60,508 nt of DNA, taken from NCBI GenBank assembly GCA_044508495.1, contig JBIQHP010000002.1, forward strand, positions 1 through 60,508, read 5' to 3'. The position numbers and the translations under genes were made by a program. This document shows, piece after piece, positions 1 to 10,945 of the stretch. The notes beneath the pieces are model-generated. The model was not told where the DNA came from and searched no databases. It saw nothing but the letters and a program-made list of their open reading frames with translations. Numbering within the stretch: position 1 is the stretch's first letter; each line of letters starts with the position of its first letter. The stretch comes from Terrimesophilobacter sp044508495 (lineage in GTDB: Bacteria; Actinomycetota; Actinomycetes; Actinomycetales; Microbacteriaceae).

Positions 1-1286
1 TCGTCTTCGCGACCGAGACCCTCGCGCTCGGCATCAACATGCCCGCCCGCACCGTCGTGCTCGAGAAGCTCGAGAAGTTCAACGGGGAGGCGCGCGTCCC
101 CATCACCCCGGGGGAGTACACCCAGCTCACCGGGCGCGCCGGCCGTCGCGGGATCGACGTCGAGGGGCACTCGGTCATCCAGTGGCAGGACGGCCTCGAT
201 CCGCAGGCGGTCGCCTCGCTCGCCTCGCGCCGTACCTATCCGCTCAACTCGAGCTTCAGCCCGAGCTACAACATGGCCGTCAACCTCGTCGCCCAGTTCG
301 GCAGGGAGCGCACGCGCGAGATCCTCGAGTCGTCGTTCGCGCAGTTCCAGGCCGACCGGGGCGTCGTCGACCTCGCGCGCAAGGTGCGCGGACAGGAGGA
401 GTCCCTCGCGGGCTACGAGAAGGCCATGACCTGCCACCTCGGCGACTTCCGTGAGTACTCGGGAATCCGGAGGGAGCTCACCGATCTCGAGCGCAAGGGC
501 GCCGGGCGCGCGGACTCCTCGAGCCGGGCCGAGCGCGACCGGCGCCAGCAGAAGCTCGCCTCGCTGCGCAAGAGGCTTCGTCAGCATCCCTGCCACAGCT
601 GCGGCGATCGCGAGGCGCATGCGCGCTGGGCAGAGCGCTGGTGGTCGCTCACGCGGCAGACCGAGGATCTTCGGCGGCAGATCAACTCGAGGACCGGCGC
701 GATCGCGCGCGTGTTCGACCGGATCACGGACGTCCTGCTCGAGCTCGGCTACCTGCGGGAGACGAAGGGCGAGCTCGTGGTCGAGACGACGGGCAGGATG
801 CTCCGGAGGATCTACGGGGAGCGCGATCTCCTCGTCGCCGAGTGCCTCAGGACGGGCGCCTGGAATGACCTGGACGTCGCCGGGCTCGCCGCGATGGCGG
901 CCGCGCTCGTCTACGAGCCCCGGAGGGACGACGGCCAGCCCTCGGGTCGCCACCTGCCGCGGGGAGCGTTCCGGGCGGCGCTCGAGCGCACGACGGCGCT
1001 GTGGAGCGCGCTCGACGACCTCGAGCGCGAGCATCGGCTTCCCGGGAGCGAGCCGATCTCGACCGGGCTCTCGCTCGCCATGAGCCGGTGGGCGCAGGGG
1101 GAGTCCCTCGATCGGGTGCTGCAGGACGCCGACCTCGCCGCGGGCGACTTCGTGAGGATGGCGAAGCAGACGATCGACCTCCTGGACCAGCTCTCGATCG
1201 TCGCCGGGGCGCCCGTCGACCGGACCGCGCGCGCGGCGCTCGAGGCCATCCGCCGGGGGATCGTGGCGTACTCGAGTGTCGCGTGA
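1..1286 (+). CDS. helY: DEAD/DEAH-box RNA helicase, HelY/Ski2-like (C-terminal part)
   Basis: ATP-dependent helicase of the Ski2/Mtr4-like HelY family; the 5' part lies outside the window and the reading frame is open from base 3. The visible start carries the helicase motif with residues FATETLALGINMPARTVV, followed by QLTGRAGRRGID (motif VI, the arginine fingers). The remaining 350 residues match the arch and C-terminal helical (DSHCT-type) region of the family, with a CHSC pair near base 595. It ends 31 bp before lnt. Family placement is confident; the RNA substrate is not visible in the sequence. Confidence 0.9.
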   Translation, partial: VFATETLALGINMPARTVVLEKLEKFNGEARVPITPGEYTQLTGRAGRRGIDVEGHSVIQWQDGLDPQAVASLASRRTYPLNSSFSPSYNMAVNLVAQFGRERTREILESSFAQFQADRGVVDLARKVRGQEESLAGYEKAMTCHLGDFREYSGIRRELTDLERKGAGRADSSSRAERDRRQQKLASLRKRLRQHPCHSCGDREAHARWAERWWSLTRQTEDLRRQINSRTGAIARVFDRITDVLLELGYLRETKGELVVETTGRMLRRIYGERDLLVAECLRTGAWNDLDVAGLAAMAAALVYEPRRDDGQPSGRHLPRGAFRAALERTTALWSALDDLEREHRLPGSEPISTGLSLAMSRWAQGESLDRVLQDADLAAGDFVRMAKQTIDLLDQLSIVAGAPVDRTARAALEAIRRGIVAYSSVA

Positions 1287-1317
1287 GCACGCGGCTTGCC
1301 GATCTAGGCTGGACGGG

Positions 1318-2877
1318 ATGAGAGAGACGACCGGGTCGCCAGCGCCGCTATGGCTGGCCGTGCTCGCGGCGGCGCTCTCCGGGCCGGTCAACGCGGCCGC
1401 GTTCCCGGGACAGGGCTGGTGGCCGCTCGTCTTCCTCGGCACCGGGCTCATGCTCTGGTCGCTCGCGGGGCGAAGGGTCGCCGAGTCCCTGCTGCTCGGG
1501 CTCGTGGGAGGCTTCGCCTTCTGGGGAAGCCACATCTTCTGGCTCACCGTCTACCTCGGCCCGGTTCCCTGGCTCGCCCTCGCCGGTCTGCAGACGATCT
1601 TCTTCGCCCTCGGCGCCGTGCTCCTTTCGCTCGCCTGGCGCTGGGTACCGAGGCTCTGGCCCGGCACCGGCGGCCGTCTCGGACTCCTCCCGGTCGTCCT
1701 GGGGGCTCTGTGGGGCCTCCGGGAGTCGATCACGAGCGTCTGGCCCTACGGCGGGTTCTCCTGGGGCAGGCTGGCGTTCTCGCAGTCGGAGAGCCCCTTC
1801 GGCTCGCTCGCGGCGTGGTTCGGGATCTCCGGGCTCAGCTTCCTGCTCGCCTGGCTCAGCGCGCTGCTCGTGCAGGCCGTGCGGGAGAGCGGCATCCGGG
1901 TCGGCATCCGCGGCCTCGTCGCGAGCGCGGCGCTCTTCGCGACCCTCGCCCTGCCCTCCTGGCCGGTCGTCGCGAACGGCAGCATCCGCGTGGCCGCCGT
2001 CCAGGGCGACTCGGACGCCGGTCTGTTCGCCCGGCACACGCCGGGCCAGACCCTCCAGGACCACATCGCCGGGACCGTCCCGCTCTTCGGCGAGGACGTC
2101 GACGTGGTCGTCTGGCCGGAGAACGGCTCCGACCTCAACCCGCTCACGCATCCGGATGCCGCCCGGGCCCTCGACTTCATCACGAGCCGGATGCGCGCCC
2201 CGCTCGTGACCGGGACCATCACGAGCGACGACGAGGGGCACACCTTCAACAGCCTGCTCCTCTGGGAGAGCGGGAAGGGAGCGGTGGACCAGTACGACAA
2301 GATCCATCCGGTCCCCTTCGCGGAGTACCTCCCCGACCGGGCGTTCTGGTACCCCTTCGCACCCTCCCTCTTCGACCTCGTCCCGCGCGACTACACGATC
2401 GGCACGAGGGACAACGTCTTCGACCTCGGCGGGGTGCGCGCCGGCCTCGCGATCTGCTTCGACATCGTCGACGACTCGCTCGTCGCGCGCATGGTGGCCG
2501 ACGGGGCCCAGCTCATCCTGGCCCCGACCAACAACGCCGACTTCGGCCGCACCGACGAGAACGTGCAGCAGCTCGCGATCGCGCGACTGCGGGCCATCGA
2601 GACGAATCGCAGCGTCGTGCAGGTCTCGACCGTGGGCGTGAGCGCGATCATCGCGCCCGACGGCAGCACGATCGCCAGGCTGCCGATCTTCGAGCCGGGG
2701 TCGATGGTCGAGGACGTCCCGCTCAGCCGGGTCGTGACGCTCGCCACGGTGCTCGGCCCCTCCGTCGACCTCGCGGTCGGCGGGTTCGGGCTCACGGCGC
2801 TCGCCCTCGCTATGGCGCTCGCGCCCCGAGGCCACGACAGGCGTCGGCCGCACGGGCCGGGGGCGCGTCGTGGCTGA
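1318..2877 (+). CDS. lnt: Apolipoprotein N-acyltransferase
   Basis: Membrane enzyme that N-acylates the lipid-modified cysteine of lipoproteins, the last step after Lgt and LspA. The 519-aa protein begins with several hydrophobic segments (about residues 10-220), followed by a carbon-nitrogen hydrolase domain. Catalytic triad candidates are Glu in WPENGSD, Lys in YDKIHPVPF and Cys in GLAICFDIV. ATG 1318 is chosen because it precedes the first membrane segment; an in-frame upstream start at 1276 would overlap helY. The stop overlaps the ppm1 start by 8 bp, giving the lnt-ppm1 pair known from mycobacteria. Confidence 0.93.
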   Translation: MRETTGSPAPLWLAVLAAALSGPVNAAAFPGQGWWPLVFLGTGLMLWSLAGRRVAESLLLGLVGGFAFWGSHIFWLTVYLGPVPWLALAGLQTIFFALGAVLLSLAWRWVPRLWPGTGGRLGLLPVVLGALWGLRESITSVWPYGGFSWGRLAFSQSESPFGSLAAWFGISGLSFLLAWLSALLVQAVRESGIRVGIRGLVASAALFATLALPSWPVVANGSIRVAAVQGDSDAGLFARHTPGQTLQDHIAGTVPLFGEDVDVVVWPENGSDLNPLTHPDAARALDFITSRMRAPLVTGTITSDDEGHTFNSLLLWESGKGAVDQYDKIHPVPFAEYLPDRAFWYPFAPSLFDLVPRDYTIGTRDNVFDLGGVRAGLAICFDIVDDSLVARMVADGAQLILAPTNNADFGRTDENVQQLAIARLRAIETNRSVVQVSTVGVSAIIAPDGSTIARLPIFEPGSMVEDVPLSRVVTLATVLGPSVDLAVGGFGLTALALAMALAPRGHDRRRPHGPGARRG

Positions 2878-3027
2878 CACCCTCGTCATCGTCCCGACCT
2901 ACAACGAGGCCGAGAGCCTCCCGGCGCTCGTGGGACGCCTGCGGCAGTTCGTCCCCGCCGCGGACATCCTCATCGTCGACGACGCGAGCCCCGACGGAAC
3001 GGGCCGCCTCGCGGACGAGCTGGCCGC
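2870..3027 (+). CDS. ppm1: Polyprenol-phosphate mannosyltransferase (GT2), N-terminal fragment
   Basis: Only the first 52 codons are present before the N gap. They hold the GT2 fold start VIVPTYNEAESLPALV and the nucleotide-binding LIVDDASPDGTG, as in dolichol/polyprenol-phosphate mannose synthases. Such enzymes transfer mannose from GDP-mannose to polyprenol phosphate for lipoglycan and protein mannosylation. The start is GTG 2870, inside the lnt stop. The neighbouring lnt and the convergent rbpA match the mycobacterial arrangement and support the assignment. Truncation is an assembly effect, not a biological one. Confidence 0.8.
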
Positions 3028-3127
3028 NNNNNNNNNNNNNNNNNNNNNNNNNNNNNNNNNNNNNNNNNNNNNNNNNNNNNNNNNNNNNNNNNNNNNNNNN
3101 NNNNNNNNNNNNNNNNNNNNNNNNNNN
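3028..3127. other. Assembly gap (100 N)
   Basis: Exactly 100 undetermined bases, the conventional placeholder for a gap of unknown size. It removes the 3' end of ppm1 (plus strand) and the last codons of rbpA (minus strand). GT2 mannosyltransferases are usually around 240 aa or longer, so roughly 190 codons of ppm1 are missing and the true gap should be about 0.6 kb rather than 100 bp. Confidence 0.99.
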
Positions 3128-3449
3128 CGAGGCGCTCCTCGAGCAGTTCCTCGAGCTCGGCGCGCGTGCGGCGCTCGAGCAGCATGTCCCAGTGCGAACG
3201 CGGGATCCTGGCCTCGGCCGCATCGAGCGGGACCGGCTTCCCGTTGTCGCCGAGGAGTCGGCCCTCACGGCCGCTCTTGGGAGACTCCCAGATGGTGGGG
3301 ATCTCGGCGTCGGCGGCGAAGGTGACCTCGAAGGTCGAACCGTCGTCGAGCTGATAGGTGCTGCGGCGCCGGGGGGAGAAGGTCACGCCCTCTTCGCTCT
3401 GCAGGCTCTGCGCCCCGAGGCGCATTCCACGCAAACTACGATCGGCCAT
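3128..3449 (-). CDS. rbpA: RNA polymerase-binding protein RbpA (C-terminus lost in gap)
   Basis: Actinobacterial transcription factor that binds the sigma subunit and stabilises open complexes. The 107 visible residues start MADRSLRGMRLGAQSLQSEE and include the basic linker FSPRRRSTYQL, the beta-barrel core (FEVTFAADAEIPTIWE) and the sigma-interacting helices SHWDMLLERRTRAELEELLEERL; only a few residues should be missing. ATG 3449 follows an AAGGGGA ribosome-binding site. A TATAAC-like -10 box lies about 40 bp upstream (near 3485-3490, read on minus). It converges on ppm1, as in mycobacteria. Confidence 0.93.
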
Positions 3450-3565
3450 GGTCTCGTCCCCTTTTATCCGCCAGCTTCCACAAGTTATAAACCACCAAGC
3501 TGGGCGTATCCTTTCCGCCGCACGCCTTTCACAGCGGGTTCCCAGAATCCAGCGCGGGCGCCCGC

Positions 3566-4345
3566 TCAGCCGCGCGAGCGGAGGACCTCGATGGCGAGAT
3601 CGGCGCGATCGGTGACGATCCCGTCGACGCCGAGATCGAGGAGCCGTTCCATGTCGGCCGGGTCGTTGACGGTCCAGACGTGGACCTCGATGCCCGCCGC
3701 GTGGACCATGCGGATGAGCGGGGGAGTGATGACCCGGATGCCGTTCCATCGCTCGGGAAGCTGCACCGCGTCGACCGGCCCCAGGATCCTGCGCACCCCT
3801 CCGGCCAGCCCGAGCTTCGCCGCGGCGAGCATCCGAGCGCCTGTCCCGAAGGACGCCGACGTCGCGACTCCGGGCAGACCGCGCACGGCCGCGCGACGCC
3901 GGGACTCGCTGAACGAGGTCACGAGAACCCGGTCGGAGGCGTTGAGGGACCGGATCGCCTCGACGGCCGGCTGTACGGCTCCGGCGGACTTCAAGTCGAT
4001 GTTGAAGCGGGCGTCCGGGAACGCGTCGAGCGCCTCGGCGAGCGTGGAGAAGCCCTGCCCCTCGCCGAGGTCGACGCGGCACAGCTCGGCCGCCGTCAGC
4101 TGGTCGACGCGGACCTTCCGCCCCGCGACGCGGCTGAGGTCCGGGTCATGGCTCACGACCGCGACGCCGTCCGCGCTCTCGTGGACATCCGTCTCGATGA
4201 ACTCGACGCCGATCGCCATCGCCTTCGCGAAGGCGAGCAGCGTGTTCTCCGGGGCCTCGAGGGCGAGCCCGCGGTGAGCGAGAACCCTCGGGGGAGGGGT
4301 CGCGAGGTAACCGCCGCCGGACTGCCTTCTACGCGCCGTGCGCAC
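3566..4345 (-). CDS. Glycerophosphodiester phosphodiesterase
   Basis: GDPD-family hydrolase that cleaves glycerophosphodiesters to glycerol-3-phosphate and an alcohol. The 259-aa protein shows the metal-binding signature: LAHRGLALEAPENT, then FIETDVHESADGVAVVSHDPDLSR, and a downstream NIDLKS. No signal peptide is evident, so a cytoplasmic or peripheral location is likely. The GTG start at 4345 lies 17 bp inside the upstream SPFH gene, so it is probably the third cistron of the NfeD-SPFH-GDPD unit. Substrate specificity cannot be read from the sequence. Confidence 0.88.
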   Translation of the reverse strand: MRTARRRQSGGGYLATPPPRVLAHRGLALEAPENTLLAFAKAMAIGVEFIETDVHESADGVAVVSHDPDLSRVAGRKVRVDQLTAAELCRVDLGEGQGFSTLAEALDAFPDARFNIDLKSAGAVQPAVEAIRSLNASDRVLVTSFSESRRRAAVRGLPGVATSASFGTGARMLAAAKLGLAGGVRRILGPVDAVQLPERWNGIRVITPPLIRMVHAAGIEVHVWTVNDPADMERLLDLGVDGIVTDRADLAIEVLRSRG

Positions 4346-5231
4346 CCTTGGTGCCCAGGAATCCGCTCGTGATGTTGGTGAGCGCCTCGGTGAACTCCGA
4401 GGGGATGATCCAGAGCTTGCTCGAGTCGCTCTCGGCGATCTTGGGGAGCGTCAGCAGGTACTGGTAGGCGAGCAGCTTGGGGTCCGGGTTGCCGTCGTGG
4501 ATGGCCTTGAACACCGTCGTGATCGCCTTCGCCTCGCCGTCCGCGCGCAGGATCGCGGCCTTCGCGTCGCCCTCGGCCTTGAGGATGGCGGCCTGCCTGG
4601 CGCCCTCAGCCTCGAGGATCTGCGACTGCTTGGTGCCCTCCGCAGTGAGGATGACGGCGCGCCGGTCGCGCTCCGCGCGCATCTGCTTCTCCATCGAGTC
4701 CTGGATGGAGAGCGGCGGATCGATCGCCTTGAGCTCGACGCGGCCGACACGGATGCCCCACTTGCCCGTCGCCTCGTCGAGCACGATGCGCAACTGGCCG
4801 TTGATGTTGTCGCGGCTCGTGAGCGCCTCCTCGAGGTTGAGCCCGCCGACGACGTTACGCAGTGTCGTCGTGGTCAACTGCTCGACGGCCCCGAGGTAGT
4901 TGGCGATCTCATAGGTCGCGGCGCGCGCATCCGTCACCTGGAAGTAGACGACCGTGTCGATCGAGACGACGAGGTTGTCCTCGGTGATGACCGGTTGCGG
5001 CGGGAACGAGACGACCTGCTCGCGCATGTCGATGAGAGGGCGCACCCGGTCGATGATCGGGATGACGATGTTGAGCCCCGGGAGCAGGGTCTTGTGGTAC
5101 TTGCCGAGTCGCTCGACGACGCCGGCGCGCGCCTGAGGGATGATCCGGATGGCGCGGAACAGGATCGTCAGCACGAAGATCGCGACGACCGCGATCAGGA
5201 GCACGAGGAGCACGGAACCGAAGTCGTTCAC
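4329..5231 (-). CDS. SPFH/Band 7 (stomatin-like) membrane protein
   Basis: The 300-aa protein has one N-terminal membrane helix (LLVLLIAVVAIFVLTILF) followed by an SPFH domain (residues about 30-190: AGVVERLGKYHKTLLPGLNIVIP, MREQVVSFPPQPVITEDN). A long alanine/glutamate-rich helical stretch follows, with repeated ILEAEG/ILKAEG/ILRADG units. Proteins of this QmcA/stomatin class form oligomeric membrane scaffolds. The ATG overlaps the stop of the NfeD gene by 4 bp (ATGA), and NfeD/SPFH partners commonly work together, so co-translation is expected. Confidence 0.92.
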   Translation of the reverse strand: MNDFGSVLLVLLIAVVAIFVLTILFRAIRIIPQARAGVVERLGKYHKTLLPGLNIVIPIIDRVRPLIDMREQVVSFPPQPVITEDNLVVSIDTVVYFQVTDARAATYEIANYLGAVEQLTTTTLRNVVGGLNLEEALTSRDNINGQLRIVLDEATGKWGIRVGRVELKAIDPPLSIQDSMEKQMRAERDRRAVILTAEGTKQSQILEAEGARQAAILKAEGDAKAAILRADGEAKAITTVFKAIHDGNPDPKLLAYQYLLTLPKIAESDSSKLWIIPSEFTEALTNITSGFLGTKGAHGA

Positions 5232-5719
5232 TTGGCGCCTTCTTTCTTCGATTCGGTGGCTTTCACGGGAGCGACCACGGCGGTCGCACCCTCGATCGAG
5301 GTGACCACGATCCGGTCACCGACCTGCAGTTGCTTCTTCGGCGCCGGGGAGACTCTCGCGGTCCAGGTCTCGCCCACCGAGAGCTTCACCTGCCCCTGGT
5401 CTTCGACGAAATCGTGGATGACGGAGCCCTCCATGCCGATGAGCGCGTCGACGAGCGTCCGGCTCGGATCGCCACCGCGTTTGAGTCTGCGCAGCAGCGG
5501 GGGGCGCACCGCGAGCAGGAGGGCGAGGGCGAGCACGGCCGCGATGACGACCTGCGCCCACCAGGGGAGCCCGAGGAGGCCCGACACCAGGCCGCCGAGG
5601 CTTCCCAGCGCGATCATGAGGAAGGTGAACTCGAGCGTCGTCATCTCGACGATGAGGAACACGAGGATGAGGCCCAGCCACAGTATCCAGGCGTAGTCGT
5701 TCAGGAATTCAACCGTCAT
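5228..5719 (-). CDS. NfeD family membrane protein
   Basis: The 163-aa short-form NfeD protein has membrane helices at about residues 10-70 (WILWLGLILVFLIVEMTTLEFTFLMIALGSLGGLVSGLL and the segment after it) and a C-terminal OB-fold-like domain (MEGSVIHDFVEDQGQVKLSVGETWTA, about 90-150). It is the first gene of the NfeD-SPFH-GDPD unit and is coupled to the SPFH gene by a 4-bp overlap. The family is thought to act with SPFH scaffolds in membrane-domain organisation; the exact role here is unknown. Confidence 0.88.
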   Translation of the reverse strand: MTVEFLNDYAWILWLGLILVFLIVEMTTLEFTFLMIALGSLGGLVSGLLGLPWWAQVVIAAVLALALLLAVRPPLLRRLKRGGDPSRTLVDALIGMEGSVIHDFVEDQGQVKLSVGETWTARVSPAPKKQLQVGDRIVVTSIEGATAVVAPVKATESKKEGAK

Positions 5720-5784
5720 CCGGCACCCCTCGTGTGTCGTGTTAGTAATGAAACTAGCACGCCCGACTTGCTAGGGTCTGGGGG

Positions 5785-6549
5785 ATGAGCACACTCCTGG
5801 ACCCTCACTCCCTCGACGGGAGGCGAGCGCTCGTCACGGGCTCCTCCCGCGGCATCGGCGCCGACACCGTCGGCTACTTCGCCGAGGCCGGCGCGAGCGT
5901 CGTCGTCAACTACCGCAACAAGGAGAAACGCGCGCTCCAGCTCGTCGAGAGGATCGAGGATGCGGGGGGCACCGCGATCGCGATCGGCGCCGACCTGACC
6001 GATCCGGCCTCCGTCGCCGGCATGTTCGAGAACGTGCGGGAGGCCTGGGGCGGGCTCGACATCCTCGTGCTCAACGCCTCGGGTGGAATGGAGTCCGGCA
6101 TGGGGGAGGACTACGCCATGCGGCTCAACCGCGACGCGCAGGTGGGCATCCTCACCTCGGCGCTGCCGCTGCTCGGGCCTGGCTCGCGCGTCGTGTTCGT
6201 CACGAGCCACCAGGCGCACTTCATCCGCACCGTTCCGACGATGCCGGAGTACGAGCCGGTCGCGCTCAGCAAGCGTGCGGGGGAGGACGCCCTGCGCGCC
6301 ATGATCCCCCAACTCGACGAGCTGGGGATCGAGTTCGTCGTCGTCTCCGGCGACATGATCGAGGGAACGATCACCGCGACCCTCCTCGAGCGGGCGAACC
6401 CGGGGGCCATCAGCGCCCGCAAGGAGGCCGCCGGACGGCTCTACAACGTCTCGGAGTTCGCCGCGGAGGTCGCCAGGGCCGCCGTCGAGCCGGTTCCGGA
6501 AGACCACACGCGCTACATCGGCGACATCAGCGGCTTCACCGGGAACTGA
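5785..6549 (+). CDS. SDR-family oxidoreductase with atypical active site
   Basis: Short-chain dehydrogenase/reductase of 254 aa. The dinucleotide-binding motif TGSSRGIGAD is at residues 19-28 and the NAS motif is in LVLNASGG. At the place of the usual YxxxK catalytic pair the sequence reads EPVALSKRAGED: the lysine is present but the tyrosine position is valine, with a Tyr three residues earlier. The serine of the catalytic group (VTSHQ) is present. It lies divergently to the NfeD gene. Substrate is unknown, and redox activity should not be assumed given the missing tyrosine. Confidence 0.82.
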   Translation: MSTLLDPHSLDGRRALVTGSSRGIGADTVGYFAEAGASVVVNYRNKEKRALQLVERIEDAGGTAIAIGADLTDPASVAGMFENVREAWGGLDILVLNASGGMESGMGEDYAMRLNRDAQVGILTSALPLLGPGSRVVFVTSHQAHFIRTVPTMPEYEPVALSKRAGEDALRAMIPQLDELGIEFVVVSGDMIEGTITATLLERANPGAISARKEAAGRLYNVSEFAAEVARAAVEPVPEDHTRYIGDISGFTGN

Positions 6550-6569
6550 GGCAAACGTAGAGTAATGGG

Positions 6570-8593
6570 GTGAAAGCGACTGATCTCCCCCTCCTCACGA
6601 GTGTCTCCCGTCCCACCATCCACCCCGATGGCAGCCAGGCGGTCTTCGCCACCTCGACCCCGAGCCTCGAAGCGGATGCCTACGTCGGCCAATTGTGGAG
6701 CGTGCCGCTCGACGGCGGCTCCGCACCGCGAAGGATCACGCGAGGGTTCAGCGACAGTGCCCCGCGGTTCAGCCCGGACGGCTCGCGCATCGCGTTCCTG
6801 AGGTCGGACGGGGACAGCCCGGCGCAGCTCCAGGTCATGGACGCCCAGGGCGGAGAGGCGGTCGCCGTCACCGACCAGAAGCTCGGAGTCGGGACCTTCA
6901 CCTGGTCCCCGGACGGCCACCGCATCGCCTTCACCTCGCGGGTGGCCGAGGAGGGGAGGTATGGGACCGTCGAGAAGCTCGGGCCCGCCGCCGAGCCGCC
7001 GCGGCGGATCACGACCCGCAAGTACCGGTCGAACGGCCTCGGCTACACGAACGACCGCCGGAACCACGTCTTCCTCGTCGAGGTCCCCGACACCGCGGGG
7101 GAGCCCGCTTACCGGCGTGCGCCCTCGGCATCCGATCCGACGCCGGAACCGCCCGCGACGGTTCCCGAAGCGCGCCAGCTCACCTCGGGCGACTTCGACG
7201 ACGGATACGTGCGCTTCTCGCCGGACGGAACGCGCATCGGATTCGTCTCCGCGCGGCATGCCGAGCGCGACGTCGACCTCGCCAACGACATCCACGAGCT
7301 CGAGATCGACGCGCCGGATGCCGAGCCGCGCGCGCTCACCGGCACCCACGGCAGATACGGCATCGACGGCTTCGCCTACGGCCCGGACGGGACCATCTTC
7401 TTCGTCGCGAGCGATCTGGGCGAGACCGGCCGGGACTTCGTGGCGCGCAACGCCGCGCTCTACCGCCTCGACGGCGACGTGCCGGCGACCCGGCTCACCG
7501 ACCCCGAGGACGTCGACCTCGCCGACGGCGCCAACGAGCTCCTCGTGACCGCCGAGGGCGCCGTGCTCGCGCTCGACACCCGGCACGGGAACGTCGAGCT
7601 CGTCTCGGTGGACGGCGACGGCGTGCTCACCCGCATCGCGCCGCCCGAGTCGTCCGACCGGGGCTCGCTCGTGGTCCAGGGCTTCGACAGCGCGGCCGGG
7701 CGGATCGTCCTGAGCTTCAGCGACGCGAGCACGAAGGGCGATATCGCCGTCGTGCGCGAGGTCGGCCTCGACAGCCTCACGAACTTCTCGGCGTCGCTCA
7801 CGGTCGCCGGGATCGCGGCGCCGAGCGAGCTCATGGTGACCGCACGGGACGGGTACGCCGTGCACGGCTGGACGCTCACGCCGAGCGGGGAGGGGCCGCA
7901 TCCGGTGCTCCTCAACATCCACGGCGGTCCGTACACCCAGTACACCGGAGGGGTCTTCGACGAGGCCCAGGTCTATGTCGACGCGGGCTACGCGGTCGTC
8001 ATGTGCAATCCGCGCGGCTCGTCCGGCTACGGCCAGGAGCACGGCCGGGCGATCCGCCACCGGATGGGCACTCTCGACTACACGGACGTGCTCGACTTCC
8101 TCGATGGCGCCCTCGCCGCGAACCCGTCCTTCGACGGCGCGCGCCTCGGCATCATGGGCGGCTCCTACGGCGGCTACCTCACTGCCTGGACGATCGCTCA
8201 GGACCACCGCTTCGCCGCGGCGATCGTCGAACGCGGCTATCTCGACCCGGAAGCCTTCATCGGCACCTCGGACATCGGCGACTTCTTCAGCGATGAGTAC
8301 ACCGGGACGGATCCGCAGCAGATCCGTGCTCAGAGCCCGCAGGCCTTCGTGCACCAGGTCACGACACCCACGCTCGTCATCCACTCGGAGAACGACCTGC
8401 GCTGCCCCCTCTCGCAGGGGGAGCGGTACTACGCTGCGCTTCGCCGGCAGGGGGTCGACGCCGAGCTGCTCATCTTCCCGGGGGAGAACCACGAGCTGAG
8501 CCGGAGCGGACTGCCACGGCACCGTCTGCAGCGTTTCGAGGCCATCCTCGACTGGTGGGGAAGGCAGCTGCCCGTGACCGGGAAGGCGGCATC

Positions 8594-8597
<4 letters not shown>
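6570..8597 (+). CDS. S9-family (prolyl oligopeptidase-type) serine peptidase
   Basis: The 675-aa protein has an N-terminal beta-propeller with PD40-like repeats (FSPDGSRIAFL, WSPDGHRIAF, FSPDGTRIGF) and a C-terminal alpha/beta-hydrolase domain. Catalytic residues are Ser in GIMGGSYGGYLT, Asp in SENDLRCPL and His in PGENHELSR. Members are acylaminoacyl- or dipeptidyl-peptidases acting on short peptides. No signal peptide is visible, so it is probably cytoplasmic. The start is GTG 6570; ATG 6564 is a possible alternative. The TGA stop overlaps the GTG of the UvrA-like gene, suggesting coupled translation. Confidence 0.9.

Positions 8598-10929
<2,332 letters not shown>

Positions 10930-10945
<16 letters not shown>

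Noticed and set aside
1350..4277. Very long plus-strand ORF running through lnt, the N gap and the GDPD region
   Set aside because: Shadow frame with arginine/proline-rich composition, bridged artificially by the run of Ns; lnt, ppm1, rbpA and the GDPD gene explain the sequence.
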